From assembly GCA_021731445.1 (NCBI GenBank), contig JAKFXK010000022.1:1-57944 (forward strand): a stretch of 57,944 nucleotides of DNA, written 5' to 3'. This DNA comes from Nevskiaceae bacterium. Lineage in GTDB: Bacteria; Pseudomonadota; Gammaproteobacteria; Nevskiales; Nevskiaceae. A program made the translations under genes and the position numbers. Positions 1 to 10,080 of the stretch are shown here, piece by piece (within the stretch, counting starts at the first letter, position 1; each line of letters begins with the position of its first letter). The notes beneath the pieces are model-generated. The model was not told where the DNA came from, searched no databases, and saw only the letters and a list, made by a program, of their open reading frames with translations.

Positions 1-83
1 ATGTAAAGGCCGAGCGCGAACGCGGCAATAATCAGCAATGCGATCAGCCAGTGCAGCGAAATGGCAGTGCGGGTGTAGCGCAT
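1..83 (-). CDS. Cytochrome b561 family protein, N-terminal fragment
   Basis: The gene reads off the left edge of the window and only the first 27 codons are present. They begin MRYTRTAISLHWLIALL and continue into a hydrophobic helix ending ALGLY. The RYT..AISLHWL.A pattern followed at once by a membrane helix is the usual start of the CybB/YceI-associated cytochrome b561 family, and the His in LHW is a typical haem ligand. The protein would be a small inner-membrane dihaem electron carrier. The start is the only ATG in frame; no strong ribosome binding site is visible. It lies downstream of fadA on the same strand but is separated from it by a terminator, so it is probably transcribed on its own. 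Confidence 0.6.
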   Translation of the reverse strand, partial: MRYTRTAISLHWLIALLIIAAFALGLY

Positions 84-224
84 CGGGGCCAAGGGCTTGC
101 TCCGTGAGCGGGGTGTGGAAGTGATTATGGACGTGTCTAGCCGGAGCAAAAGCAGAACGTTTTGAACGGAGAGATCAAGCCTCTTGAAGCCGCAAGCTGA
201 CATTCGCAAGAAGTCGTAAGAAAC

Positions 225-248
225 GAAAAAGGCCGGTCTCCCGGCCTT
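225..248 (-). terminator. Intrinsic terminator after fadA
   Basis: Read on the minus strand, an 8-bp perfect stem (AAGGCCGG / CCGGCCTT) closes a GAGA tetraloop and is followed by TTTTTC. It lies 24 bases past the fadA stop and should end the fadBA transcript. Confidence 0.85.
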
Positions 249-271
249 ATTCGAGTTTCTGCCGCAATTCT

Positions 272-1471
<1,200 letters not shown>

Positions 1472-3622
1472 TTACTTGGGGTAGTAGAGCTTGCCTTCGG
1501 CAGCCATCTTCTTCATCGATTCTGTGGGCTCGTAGAGCTTGCCGAGTGCGGCATATTTGGCGCACTTCTCGATGATGGCCTTGAGGCCCACGGTGTCGGC
1601 GTACTTGAGCGCGCCACCACGGAACGGCGGAAAGCCGACACCCATGATCAGACCCATATCCGCCTCTGCCGGCGTCTCGACGATGCCTTCGTCCAGGCAG
1701 CGCACGGTTTCGATGATCATCGGGATCATCATGCGATCAACAATCTCTTCGTCGCTGAAATCCTTCTGGCCATCGGGCTGCACTTGCTTGATGAGTGCGT
1801 AAGTGCCTTCATCCACAGCCTTGATCGGCTTGCCCTTGGGATCGGTGGTGTACTTGTAGAAACCCACACCGTTCTTCTGGCCGAAGCGTTTCTGCTCATA
1901 CATCACGTCCATCGCGGTGCGATAAGTTTTGCCCATGCGGTCGGGATAACCCTCAGCCAGCACGTCTCCAACATGGTGAGAGGTATCGATGCCAACCACG
2001 TCCTGCAAGTAGGCCGGACCCATTGGCCAGCCGAAGGTCTCCATCACCTTGTCCATTTTCTGGAAGTCGGCACCATCGCGCAGCAGCTGTGTCCAGCCAC
2101 CGAAGTACGGGAACAGGATGCGGTTGACGAGAAAACCGGGGCAGTTCTTGACGACGATGGCAGTCTTGCCCATGGCGGTGGCGTAGGCCACGGTCGTCGC
2201 AATCGATTCCTTGGAGGTCTTGCTGGCGTAGATCACTTCCACCAAGGGCATCTTGTGGACGGGATTGAAGAAGTGCATACCGAGGAAGTTCTCGGGATGT
2301 GCGAGCGCCGTGGAGAGTTCTTCGATCGAAATGGATGAGGTGTTGCTGGCGATGATGGTACCGGGTTTGACGATTTTTTCGACGTCGGCCAGCACGCTCT
2401 TCTTGATCTTGGGGTTTTCGACCACTGCTTCCACAACGATGTCGACGCCGCCAAAGTCACCGTAGTTGAGCGTCGGACGGATAGTGCTGAGCACCGCGCC
2501 CGCCTTGGCCGGAGTCATCTTCTTGCGGTCGACCATCGCCGACAGCAGCTTGTTCGCCTCACCCATGCCAATGTCCAAGGCCTTGTCGGCGATGTCCTTC
2601 ATAATGATCGGCGTGCCCTTGGAAGCACTCTGGTAGGCGATGCCGCCGCCCATGATGCCGGCACCCAGCACGGCAGCCTGCTTCACCGGCCTGGCGATCT
2701 TGCCGGCAGCCTTGGCCTTCTTCTTCAGCAGCTGGTCGTTGAGGAAGAGTGCGATCAGCGAGTCGGCGACCGTGGTCTTGGCAAGCTTGGCAAAACCGGC
2801 GGCCTCGATCTTCAGCGCGTCATCGCGGCCCTTGCCGGCCGCTTTCTCGATGGTGGAAACCACGGCCACCGGGGCGGGATAGTTCTTGCCCGCCTTGCCC
2901 GCAATGAAGCCCTTGGCGGTGGAGAACACCATCATGCCGCTGAGATTGTCGAGATTGAGCTTGCCCTTCTTCTGCTCGCGGCGGGCCTTCCAGTCGAACT
3001 GGCCGGCCTGTGCGGCTCTGAGCATCTTCAGCGCCGCGTCCTTCAGTTTTTCCGGCTTGGTGACACCATCGACGGCATGGATTTTCAGCGCGGCATCGGC
3101 CTTGTTCTGCTCGCCGCCGGCAATCCACTCGATGGCATTGTCGGCACCTACCAAGCGCGGCAGCCGCACCGTACCGCCGAAGCCCGGCATGATGCCGAGC
3201 TTCACCTCCGGCAGGCCGATCTGCGCGGTCTCGCTCATCACGCGGTAGTCGGTGGTCAGTGCCATCTCCAGGCCGCCACCCAGCGCAATGCCGTTGATCG
3301 CGGTGACAGACGGGAACGGCAGGTCTTCCACCGCGTTGAAAATCTGGTTGGCCTCGAAGGCCCAGTTGGCAATCTCTTCTTCCGATTTCTGGAAGTTGGC
3401 ACCAAACTCCGTGATGTCGGCACCGACGATGAACACATCCTTGCCGGAACTGACGAGCAGACCGGTCACGCCCTTGTCGGCGGCGATGGCCTTGGTGGCC
3501 TCAGCTAGCTCAGTGACCGTGCGCAGGTCGAACTTGTTGACGGAGTCGGTCTTGTTGTCAAAGCGGAGTTCGGCAATGCCGCCGTCGAGCTTGCTGACCT
3601 GAATGGACTGGCCTTGATACAT
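1472..3622 (-). CDS. fadB: Fatty acid oxidation complex alpha subunit (FadB)
   Basis: This is the multifunctional alpha subunit of beta-oxidation: enoyl-CoA hydratase/isomerase at the N-terminus and 3-hydroxyacyl-CoA dehydrogenase at the C-terminus. With the start chosen here it has 716 residues, close to the E. coli protein. Glu119 (GLEM) and Glu139 (GLPEV) fall at the E. coli catalytic positions. The NAD-binding loop [10 protein letters not shown] lies near residue 320, and the dehydrogenase His lies in MHFFNPV near 450. The open frame extends upstream to 3808, but that extension is not family-like. The ATG at 3622 (MYQGQSIQV) matches known FadB starts and follows GAGGTG. It is co-transcribed with fadA. 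Confidence 0.97.
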   Translation of the reverse strand: MYQGQSIQVSKLDGGIAELRFDNKTDSVNKFDLRTVTELAEATKAIAADKGVTGLLVSSGKDVFIVGADITEFGANFQKSEEEIANWAFEANQIFNAVEDLPFPSVTAINGIALGGGLEMALTTDYRVMSETAQIGLPEVKLGIMPGFGGTVRLPRLVGADNAIEWIAGGEQNKADAALKIHAVDGVTKPEKLKDAALKMLRAAQAGQFDWKARREQKKGKLNLDNLSGMMVFSTAKGFIAGKAGKNYPAPVAVVSTIEKAAGKGRDDALKIEAAGFAKLAKTTVADSLIALFLNDQLLKKKAKAAGKIARPVKQAAVLGAGIMGGGIAYQSASKGTPIIMKDIADKALDIGMGEANKLLSAMVDRKKMTPAKAGAVLSTIRPTLNYGDFGGVDIVVEAVVENPKIKKSVLADVEKIVKPGTIIASNTSSISIEELSTALAHPENFLGMHFFNPVHKMPLVEVIYASKTSKESIATTVAYATAMGKTAIVVKNCPGFLVNRILFPYFGGWTQLLRDGADFQKMDKVMETFGWPMGPAYLQDVVGIDTSHHVGDVLAEGYPDRMGKTYRTAMDVMYEQKRFGQKNGVGFYKYTTDPKGKPIKAVDEGTYALIKQVQPDGQKDFSDEEIVDRMMIPMIIETVRCLDEGIVETPAEADMGLIMGVGFPPFRGGALKYADTVGLKAIIEKCAKYAALGKLYEPTESMKKMAAEGKLYYPK

Positions 3623-3811
3623 GAGCACCTCATGGGGTTGGTGTTTCTTTTGAAGGGGACTGCCGCTTGAAGCTTTGGAGCTACCGGTGCCGTCAGCGGC
3701 TTTGCGAAGTAGGCGCGGCGATCTTACCTGCCAGACCCCGTCGCCACAATGCAGTAACAAACCTTTCGGTATGCGATCAAAAAATGCGCTAGATGTCGGA
3801 AAACTCATTGT

Positions 3812-3841
3812 TTGACAGTGACTTGCCGAGCTTTGTAAACT
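3812..3841 (+). promoter_or_regulatory. Candidate sigma-70 promoter of the phasin gene
   Basis: A perfect -35 box TTGACA (3812-3817) and TAAACT (3836-3841) are 18 bases apart, about 55 bases before the phasin start. The 274-base region between the divergent fadB and phasin genes must also hold the fadB promoter, which I could not place. Confidence 0.5.
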
Positions 3842-3896
3842 TTCGGCTTGAATGCGCTTTGCGGTACATATCCGTCGTCCAGAAGGGGAGTCTCAA

Positions 3897-4613
3897 ATGA
3901 GCAAAAGTTTCGACAGCCTTAAAACCTCCATCGACAAGATCCGCAAGGATTCGCTGGAAGTTGTGGGACAGGCCAACAAGATTGTGACCCAAGGGGTGCA
4001 GCGCCTTGCCGAGCATGAGCTGAAAGCGCTGAATGACACCTACAAGAACGTGCTGGTATCACTGAAAGCAGCAAAGGGGGGAGAATCCGTCAAAGATCTC
4101 GCCGCCAAGCAGCTCGACCTGATGCAGGACACCGTCACCCGCCTGATCAGCAACGCCCGCGACTCACTGGGTATCGTGGCCGATACCCGTCAGGAGCTGG
4201 TCAATCTGGTGCAGAAAGGATTGAAAACCGGCGCCGTTGCCGAAACCGAGCTGAACAAGATCACCGCCAAGGCCAAAAAAGCCGTTGCCGACGTGCAGAC
4301 TGCTGCTGCCACGGCACAGAAAAGCGCGGCACAGATCACTGCGCAAGTCACCGCACAGGCCAAGAGCTCCGCCGACAAGGTGGCTACCGCCGTGAAAACC
4401 GACGCCAGGAAAGTCGCTGCCACCGTCAAGAGCGATGTGAAAGTGGTCAAGCACAAATTGGGCTCCGTGCTCGACATTAAGCCCAAGGCTGCACCGGTCA
4501 AAAAGCCGGTCGTTGCCGCCAAACCCTCCGCCAACTCACGCGCCGCAGCGGCCAGCAGCAAGGCCAAGCAGGCTGCAGCCAAGGTCGGCAGCACCGTGCG
4601 CAAGATGGGGTGA
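3897..4613 (+). CDS. Phasin family protein with Lys/Ala-rich tail (PhaF-like)
   Basis: Phasins coat polyhydroxyalkanoate granules. The first roughly 110 of 238 residues are predicted amphipathic helix with the phasin pattern (SLKTSIDKIRKDSLEVVGQA and RLISNARDSLGIV). From about residue 115 the protein is dominated by Ala and Lys, with repeated KAAP/KKPV-type segments that resemble the histone-like tail of Pseudomonas PhaF. This suggests it may also bind DNA and help share out granules. The start ATG at 3897 follows AAGGGGAG at 8-bp spacing; the earlier in-frame ATG at 3852 has no such site. Its neighbour fadB points to fatty-acid-linked storage. No PHA synthase is in the window. Confidence 0.8.
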   Translation: MSKSFDSLKTSIDKIRKDSLEVVGQANKIVTQGVQRLAEHELKALNDTYKNVLVSLKAAKGGESVKDLAAKQLDLMQDTVTRLISNARDSLGIVADTRQELVNLVQKGLKTGAVAETELNKITAKAKKAVADVQTAAATAQKSAAQITAQVTAQAKSSADKVATAVKTDARKVAATVKSDVKVVKHKLGSVLDIKPKAAPVKKPVVAAKPSANSRAAAASSKAKQAAAKVGSTVRKMG

Positions 4614-4631
4614 AGTGATTTCAACCTATCA

Positions 4632-4657
4632 AAGCCCGCCTATCGGCGGGCTTTTTT
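4632..4657 (+). terminator. Intrinsic terminator after the phasin gene
   Basis: AAGCCCGCC pairs with GGCGGGCTT around a TATC loop and is followed by a run of T. It lies 18 bases after the phasin stop and only 18 bases before the next ATG. Confidence 0.9.
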
Positions 4658-4675
4658 ATTGGTCATCATTACCGG

Positions 4676-5599
4676 ATGCTCACACTCAAACAAAGCACCG
4701 AACTGTGCAGCCTTCTGGCGGATGCCTCCCGTCAACGCCTGCTGCTGTTGCTCGAAGCGCATGCGCTTTCCGCTACCGAGCTGACGGAAATCACAGGCCT
4801 TGCGCAAAGCCGCGTTTCTACGCATCTGTCACGACTGAAAACGGCAGGTCTTGTGCAGGCCGAAAAAAGCGAGGGGGCTGCGCTGTACTCGGTACGTCGT
4901 CTCGACGGCCCTGCGGCCGGACTGTGGGCCTCGCTGCGCGCGCAGCTCGATGATGCCCACGCCAATGCCGATCTGGAACGCGCCGAACAGGTGCTGCGTG
5001 CCCGCAGCAAAGGGCAGACCTGGGCAGAGTCGGTGGCGGGCCGCATGGAACGGCATTACTCGCCCGGCCGCACCTGGGAAGCCACCGCGCATGCGCTGAT
5101 CAGCGTGGTACAGCTCGGCAAGGTGCTGGATATCGCTTCCGGCGATGGTGTCTTCGCCGAGCTGATCGCACCGCGCTGCCGACAGCTCACCTGCCTGGAT
5201 TCCAGTGATACCGTCCTCACCGCCGCGCGCCGTCGCCTGCTCGGACACAGCAACATCGAATTCCAGCAGGGCGACATGCATGCCCTGCCATTCGCATCCG
5301 GCAGCTTCGAGGCGGCCTTTGCGCTGCATACCCTCGCCTACTCCTCCGAGCCGGCCACGGTGCTGGCCGAGGCACACCGCGTACTCAAACCCAAGGGCAC
5401 GCTGATCGTCGCCGCACTGGCGGAACATCCCCATGTCGAGACCGTGCGCGCTTTCGATCATCGCAACACTGGCCTTTCGGCCCAGACGCTGGCCAGATTG
5501 CTTAAGAAAGTGGGCTTCGAGGTGTCGAGTTGTGCTGTCACCTCGCGGGAAACCCGCCCGCCCTACTTCGAGGTCATCACGGCAGTGGCGCAGCGCTAG
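4676..5599 (+). CDS. ArsR-type winged-helix regulator fused to a SAM methyltransferase
   Basis: This is a two-domain protein of 307 residues. Residues 1-80 form an ArsR/SmtB winged helix: LADASRQRLLLLL, then the recognition helix LAQSRVSTHLSRLKTAGLV. The ELCVCDL metal site of ArsR is absent. Residues about 145-300 form a class I SAM-dependent methyltransferase with motif I VLDIASGDGVF (150-160), an acidic LD after the second strand, and the later GSFEAAFALHTL and LKPKGTLIV strands. Such fusions occur beside methionine-cycle genes in other proteobacteria, but that context is missing here, so ligand and substrate are unknown. The ATG lies 18 bases behind the phasin terminator, leaving little space for a separate promoter. 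Its stop overlaps the dnaQ stop by four bases, tail to tail. Confidence 0.85.
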   Translation: MLTLKQSTELCSLLADASRQRLLLLLEAHALSATELTEITGLAQSRVSTHLSRLKTAGLVQAEKSEGAALYSVRRLDGPAAGLWASLRAQLDDAHANADLERAEQVLRARSKGQTWAESVAGRMERHYSPGRTWEATAHALISVVQLGKVLDIASGDGVFAELIAPRCRQLTCLDSSDTVLTAARRRLLGHSNIEFQQGDMHALPFASGSFEAAFALHTLAYSSEPATVLAEAHRVLKPKGTLIVAALAEHPHVETVRAFDHRNTGLSAQTLARLLKKVGFEVSSCAVTSRETRPPYFEVITAVAQR

Positions 5600-6321
5600 C
5601 TAGTTGGTTTGTCGATCCACATCATCTTGCCGGATTTTTTCGCCAGCTCTTTCAGCCGTGCCTGATGCAGTGACAGTTCAAGCTCGCTGGCGACCTGCAC
5701 CACTGCAGGCTTGTCGCCACTCAACAATTGCAGCCTTGACAGTACCCGTGCGCCGCGCCGCGTACCGGCGTGGCTGCCGGTATCGAGCAGCAGGCGCGAC
5801 TGCCCACCGGTCATCGCCAGGTAGACCTCGGCGAGCAGCTGTGCATCGAGCAGGGCACCGTGGAACTTGCGGTTGGTATTGTCGATGCCGTAGCGCTTGC
5901 ACAGTGCATCTAGGCTGGCCTTCTGCCCAGGGTTCATCCTGCGCGCCATCGACACGGTGTCGGTGATGGTGCAGACCTCGGCCAGCGGGATGTCGATGCC
6001 GCAACGCTGAAGCTCTCGATTTAAAAATCCCACATCGAAGCTGGCATTGTGGATGATGAGTTCCGCGCCCCTGAGATAGTCGAGCAAGGCCTGTGCGATC
6101 TCATGGAACAGCGGTTTGTCGGCCAGAAACGCGTTGGTAATGCCATGCACGGCAACCGCACCGGCATCAATCTCGCGGCCGGGATTCATGTAACGCCAGA
6201 AATTGTTGCCGGTCGGTTTGCGATCCTTCATCTCGACACAGCCGACTTCGATGATGCGATGGCCTTCGTCCACGGAGAGGCCGGTGGTTTCGGTGTCCAG
6301 GACAACCTGTCGTAGAGTCAT
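5596..6321 (-). CDS. dnaQ: DNA polymerase III epsilon subunit (proofreading exonuclease)
   Basis: This is the 3'-5' exonuclease subunit of the replicative polymerase. The 241-residue length is normal. Exo I is DTETTG (Asp9, Glu11), Exo II is the HNASFD segment, and Exo III-epsilon is [10 protein letters not shown]. The C-terminal region after about residue 185, which tethers the protein to the alpha subunit, is present. The start ATG overlaps the rnhA stop by four bases (ATGA), so the two are translationally coupled. In E. coli rnhA and dnaQ are neighbours but divergent; here they are co-directional. Confidence 0.96.
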   Translation of the reverse strand: MTLRQVVLDTETTGLSVDEGHRIIEVGCVEMKDRKPTGNNFWRYMNPGREIDAGAVAVHGITNAFLADKPLFHEIAQALLDYLRGAELIIHNASFDVGFLNRELQRCGIDIPLAEVCTITDTVSMARRMNPGQKASLDALCKRYGIDNTNRKFHGALLDAQLLAEVYLAMTGGQSRLLLDTGSHAGTRRGARVLSRLQLLSGDKPAVVQVASELELSLHQARLKELAKKSGKMMWIDKPTS

Positions 6322-6758
6322 TTCAGCCTCAGTGAATCGATTCCCTTGTTCGCTAACTGATCCGCCGCCTCATTGCCAGGATCGCCGGCATGGCCCTTTA
6401 CCCAACGCCAGTCCACTTCATGCCGCTGCCTTGCCGCATCAAGCCGCTGCCAGAGGTCAACATTTTTCACCGGCTGCCTGCTGGCGGTTTTCCAGCCGCG
6501 TGCCTTCCAGCCTGGCAGCCATTCGAGAATGCCGGAGCGCACATACACCGAGTCGGTATACAGCGTCACTGCGCAAGGCTCCTTGAGTGTCTCCAGTGCC
6601 TGGATGGCGGCCATCATCTCCATGCGATTGTTGGTGGTTTCGGGTTCGCCGCCACACAGTTCGCGCACATGCGCACCAAATGCAAGACGGGCGCCCCAGC
6701 CGCCGGGGCCGGGATTGCCACGGCAGGCGCCGTCGGTATGGATGACAACCAGCTTCAA
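6318..6758 (-). CDS. rnhA: Ribonuclease HI
   Basis: RNase HI cuts the RNA strand of RNA-DNA hybrids. The family start [16 protein letters not shown] carries the first catalytic Asp. The catalytic Glu is in [10 protein letters not shown], the next Asp in YTDSVYV, and the final Asp follows in GNEAADQLA. The frame is open to 6851, but the E. coli enzyme begins a few residues before the first strand. A TTG at 6758 gives the matching [10 protein letters not shown] start and a normal 146 residues. It lies 10 bases after the stop of the upstream methyltransferase. The alternative is the ATG at 6813, overlapping that gene. The start call is less certain than the gene. Confidence 0.93.
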   Translation of the reverse strand: MKLVVIHTDGACRGNPGPGGWGARLAFGAHVRELCGGEPETTNNRMEMMAAIQALETLKEPCAVTLYTDSVYVRSGILEWLPGWKARGWKTASRQPVKNVDLWQRLDAARQRHEVDWRWVKGHAGDPGNEAADQLANKGIDSLRLK

Positions 6759-6768
6759 GAGGTAGGAA

Positions 6769-7545
6769 TCAACTCGTGGGGGACTCGGGTTCGACACCCT
6801 GGCGCACGGCATTGGCGACCGGTGCTGTGACCAGCGGCCTGATCTGCGCACGCTGACTGCGGCCTACCAGATTCAATGGCGCGACTCTTTTCCTGGCCGC
6901 AATCAGATAGCCCTCGCACAAGGGCTGTAGCAGTGTGGCCGGACTGAAAAACTGCGCGCTGCCACGCGGTGCCAGCCAGGGAAAGCCAGCATTGAAACGA
7001 CGCACCGAGCTGATCTCGAAATCCAGCAGGGTGAGCCAGTCGCTGACCCGCCCTGCCGAATAGAAGTTGGTATCGCGTGGCAGTGCACGTGGCTCAAGGC
7101 CAATCCAGCGCCGGAGTGCCAGGAGGCTCCAGGGGTTGAAACCCAGGATCAGCAACTTGCCGCGTTCACTCAGCACCCGCGACACCTCGCGCAGCAGGCT
7201 GTGCGGCGAAGCGGCGAACTCTAGCGTGTGGGGCAGCAGCACTGCATCAATGCTGCGGCTGGCCAGCGGCAGTGCCAGTGCATCCACACGTGCCTGCCCC
7301 TTGGCTGATGCATTGGTGGTCAGCACGGCGCGATGCAGCATTTCGCTGCTATCCAGCCAGTCGTTGTCGCTGCCCCAGTGGCCGATCTGCAAAAAATGCC
7401 GTCCGAACAGTTCCGGCACCTGCCGCCTCACTTCCTCGTGCTCCGTCGCCGTGAGCTTGCGGCCGCGGGCCGATGTGGCCCAGCGCAGCACCGGGTCGTG
7501 GCTGTTGGCTTGGCGCATCTGGGCGGGATCAGCTGGTGTAGGCAT
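6769..7545 (-). CDS. Class I SAM-dependent methyltransferase of the rnhA locus
   Basis: The 258-residue protein has the core of a Rossmann methyltransferase: [24 protein letters not shown], the [22 protein letters not shown] strand-turn-strand, and a methyltransferase-like C-terminal half. The usual glycine-rich motif I is weak: the corresponding stretch reads [13 protein letters not shown]. In E. coli the gene next to rnhA (yafS) belongs to the same broad family, so position supports the assignment. It heads a three-gene unit with rnhA (10-base gap) and dnaQ. The substrate is not known to me. Confidence 0.8.
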   Translation of the reverse strand: MPTPADPAQMRQANSHDPVLRWATSARGRKLTATEHEEVRRQVPELFGRHFLQIGHWGSDNDWLDSSEMLHRAVLTTNASAKGQARVDALALPLASRSIDAVLLPHTLEFAASPHSLLREVSRVLSERGKLLILGFNPWSLLALRRWIGLEPRALPRDTNFYSAGRVSDWLTLLDFEISSVRRFNAGFPWLAPRGSAQFFSPATLLQPLCEGYLIAARKRVAPLNLVGRSQRAQIRPLVTAPVANAVRQGVEPESPTS

Positions 7546-7725
7546 GGCCCGCAGACCTTAGCAAAAATATCTGTCTTCCTGTCTGGTGCAGCGCGGTCAC
7601 CGCATGGGCTATTGCAGGCTGGCACGCAAGACCGTTCAGCGAAAAATCATGGCCGCACATCGCATCTGTAAAGTAGCGATGAGAGCCCAATCCGGCATTG
7701 CCCCTGAATGCATTACACGCCGAGG

Positions 7726-7753
7726 CTGACGGGCGGTTTTCATTTGTTATAGT
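7726..7753 (+). promoter_or_regulatory. Candidate extended -10 promoter of the TPR/ExbBD operon
   Basis: CTGACG (7726-7731) lies 16 bases before TATAGT (7748-7753). A TG one base upstream of the -10 box makes it an extended -10 element. It ends 38 bases before the first gene of the operon. The rest of the 246-base intergenic stretch (7546-7791) shows no credible gene. Confidence 0.5.
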
Positions 7754-7791
7754 CACCCTTCTCCAATTGCATCCCTCCTCCCAAGCCGTTC

Positions 7792-10080
7792 ATGCGCTTC
7801 CGACCGATTGCCATCAAATGGCTCACGCGGCCCACTTGGGTTTTGTTTGTGGGCCTGCTCTGCGGCACCACAGCCCGGGCGGCTGAGCCGCCGCAACCAA
7901 CCGCCGAGGCCATTGCGCTTGATGCGGCGATCCAGTCGCTCAAGGACGAAACGCTCGAACTCAATGCCGAGCTGCAAAGGCTGGAGGATGACTATGCCTA
8001 TCCCCGCCACAGCGCCTTGTCGGTTTACATCGGCAGCACGCCGGATAATCCGGCGCTACTTGGCGAGGTCATGGTCATGGTCGACGATGCGGCGCCAGTG
8101 CAATACACCTATGGCGAGAACGAATCGCGCGGACTGCTGAAAAACGGGCTGCATCGCGTGATGCGCGCCAACGTCGCCAAGGGTCGGCACCGGGTGCGTG
8201 TGGAGTTCAAGGGCAAGCCGATCGACGCTGCCAAGACCGTCCCGGTCAGCGAGAGCTTCGAGGCCAGTTTCGACAAGGAGGAGGTCGAAGCCGAGATCGA
8301 GCTGCGCTTCGGCAAAGGCGGCAAGCTGGTGGCCCACAAGGGCTACAAACGCGGCGGCAAGGATGATCCGCGCGTACGCATGGCCGACTTCCTCAATGCC
8401 GACGAGCGTCACTTCAGTGCAGCCACCACGCTGCTGTCGATGAAGAGCGACATCGAAGACCAGAAATGGCCTGCCGACTACACCTGGCGGCTGGCAGAGA
8501 GCTATCTAGCGTTCGGCATGCGTGCCCGTGCCGAGGCGCTCTACCGGGAGCTGGCGGTGACCACTACCGATCACCAGGCTTTGGGCCGCGCCCGCATCCG
8601 CCTGTCTGAGTTCCTCTATTCGCGCGGGTTCCTGGCGGAATCCACTGACTCGATGATGCGGATGCGCGAAAAGCTGCCGGCGCCGCTGTCTTTGCAGTGG
8701 CAGGACTTGCTGTCCCGCACGTTGATGGCCCAGGGCCGTCATGGCGATGCGATCGAAGTGCTGACCGAGATGAAAAACGGCGACAAGCAGTCGCCCTACA
8801 CCCGTTACAACCTGGCGGTCGCGCTCATCAACAGCCAGCGCGCTGCCGAGGGTGAAACGCTGCTCGACAAGATTGGCCGCGCAGCGCCCAAGGACACCGA
8901 ATCCTTCGCCTTGCGCGACAAGGCCAACCTGACGCTGGGCTACCACTTTCTGAAAAAGGAGCAGGGCGGCACGGCCAAGGGCGTGCTCGGCCGCGTGCGG
9001 GTCGAAGGCCCGTTTTCCAACCGGGCGCTGCTCGGCATGGGCTGGGCTGAACTCGCGCCGCAGGGCGAAAAGCAGAAGAAGGTGGATATCGGCGATACCC
9101 TGCCGGAAGCCAATCCGCTGGCCTCGCTGGCGACACTCGGCATCCTGCTCAACCCGGCCCGGGTCGAACAAGATGTCTACAAGCGCGCGGGGCTGAAAAG
9201 TTTCAAGCTGGAAAAAATCGCCAAGGACCAGGAGTCGAACCTGCGCCGGGCCATGGTGCCCTGGGCCGAACTGATCAACCGAGACCCGATGGATCCTGCC
9301 GTGCAGGAGGGCATGCTGGCCATCCCCTTCGCGCTGGATCGCGTCGGTGCGCACATCGAAGCGCAACAGTTCTACGAGAAGGCGGTGGGCCTCTTGGAGG
9401 AAAGCCGCAAGCGTATCGATAGCGCCGGCACGCAGATCAAGGCCAACCGCATGGTCGAGACCATCGTGCGGCGCGACATCGACAGTGAAGCCGGCTGGAA
9501 CTGGCGTCTGCGCGACCTGCCGGATGCCCCCGAAACCTTCTACCTGCAAACCGTGATCGGTGAAAACCGCTACCAGGAAGCGCTCAAGAATTACCGCGAC
9601 ATCCGTTTTCTGGCTCGCAACCTGGATGGCTTGAAAACCCGTGCCGAGCAGTTGGATGTGGTCTACACCAGCCGTCCGGTGGATAACACCAATGTCCTGC
9701 AGCAGCTGGCCCGCGCTAAAGCCGGCCGCAAGCCCGACAAACCCAAGTTCAAGCTCAAGCTCAAGGCCGATGTGCAGCTCACCGCGCCTTATGCATTGCC
9801 GGCCACTGCAGACACATTGAAACCCCTACAGCTGCGCCTGTCAGCAGCGCCGCTGCGCTTCAATGGTGCACGCGAGCGTTCAGGCGATCTGCGCACGCGG
9901 CTAGCGAGCTTGCGCCCCAAGGTCGCCCAGGCCGGCACCGCGCAGGCAACCGTGCTGCAGGCTGTCGCGCTGGACGAACTGGCAGGCCAGAAAAAACTGA
10001 TCGAGAAATACCTGATCGAGGCCCGCTTCGCACTGGCCCGCATTTACGAAGACCGTCTCAGCGAGAAAGGCAAGCCATGA
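7792..10080 (+). CDS. Large periplasmic TPR protein of the Agl/Glt-like cluster (GltD-like position)
   Basis: A 762-residue secreted protein. A signal peptide covers residues 1-30 (basic start, hydrophobic VLFVGLLCG, cleavage after ARA). A coiled segment follows at about 35-65, then a beta-rich domain up to about 200. Helical TPR-like repeats run from about 205 to 640, for example FGMRARAEALYRELA and LAESTDSMMRMREK. The last 150 residues are basic and Pro-rich, then helical. It has no obvious enzyme motif. It is first of eight genes that overlap or nearly touch and include a TolQ/TolR-type motor, so a scaffold role in a periplasm-spanning machine is inferred. The comparison with GltD rests on size, secretion and gene order, not on a proven homology. 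Confidence 0.7.
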   Translation: MRFRPIAIKWLTRPTWVLFVGLLCGTTARAAEPPQPTAEAIALDAAIQSLKDETLELNAELQRLEDDYAYPRHSALSVYIGSTPDNPALLGEVMVMVDDAAPVQYTYGENESRGLLKNGLHRVMRANVAKGRHRVRVEFKGKPIDAAKTVPVSESFEASFDKEEVEAEIELRFGKGGKLVAHKGYKRGGKDDPRVRMADFLNADERHFSAATTLLSMKSDIEDQKWPADYTWRLAESYLAFGMRARAEALYRELAVTTTDHQALGRARIRLSEFLYSRGFLAESTDSMMRMREKLPAPLSLQWQDLLSRTLMAQGRHGDAIEVLTEMKNGDKQSPYTRYNLAVALINSQRAAEGETLLDKIGRAAPKDTESFALRDKANLTLGYHFLKKEQGGTAKGVLGRVRVEGPFSNRALLGMGWAELAPQGEKQKKVDIGDTLPEANPLASLATLGILLNPARVEQDVYKRAGLKSFKLEKIAKDQESNLRRAMVPWAELINRDPMDPAVQEGMLAIPFALDRVGAHIEAQQFYEKAVGLLEESRKRIDSAGTQIKANRMVETIVRRDIDSEAGWNWRLRDLPDAPETFYLQTVIGENRYQEALKNYRDIRFLARNLDGLKTRAEQLDVVYTSRPVDNTNVLQQLARAKAGRKPDKPKFKLKLKADVQLTAPYALPATADTLKPLQLRLSAAPLRFNGARERSGDLRTRLASLRPKVAQAGTAQATVLQAVALDELAGQKKLIEKYLIEARFALARIYEDRLSEKGKP

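Noticed and set aside
3623-3896. FadR or PsrA operator between fadB and the phasin gene
   Set aside because: CAAAC and GTTTG half-sites occur but are not arranged as a recognisable palindrome with correct spacing.
7529-7756. 75-codon minus-strand frame upstream of the methyltransferase
   Set aside because: It overlaps the methyltransferase start, has no ribosome binding site or recognisable motif and crosses the promoter of the divergent operon.
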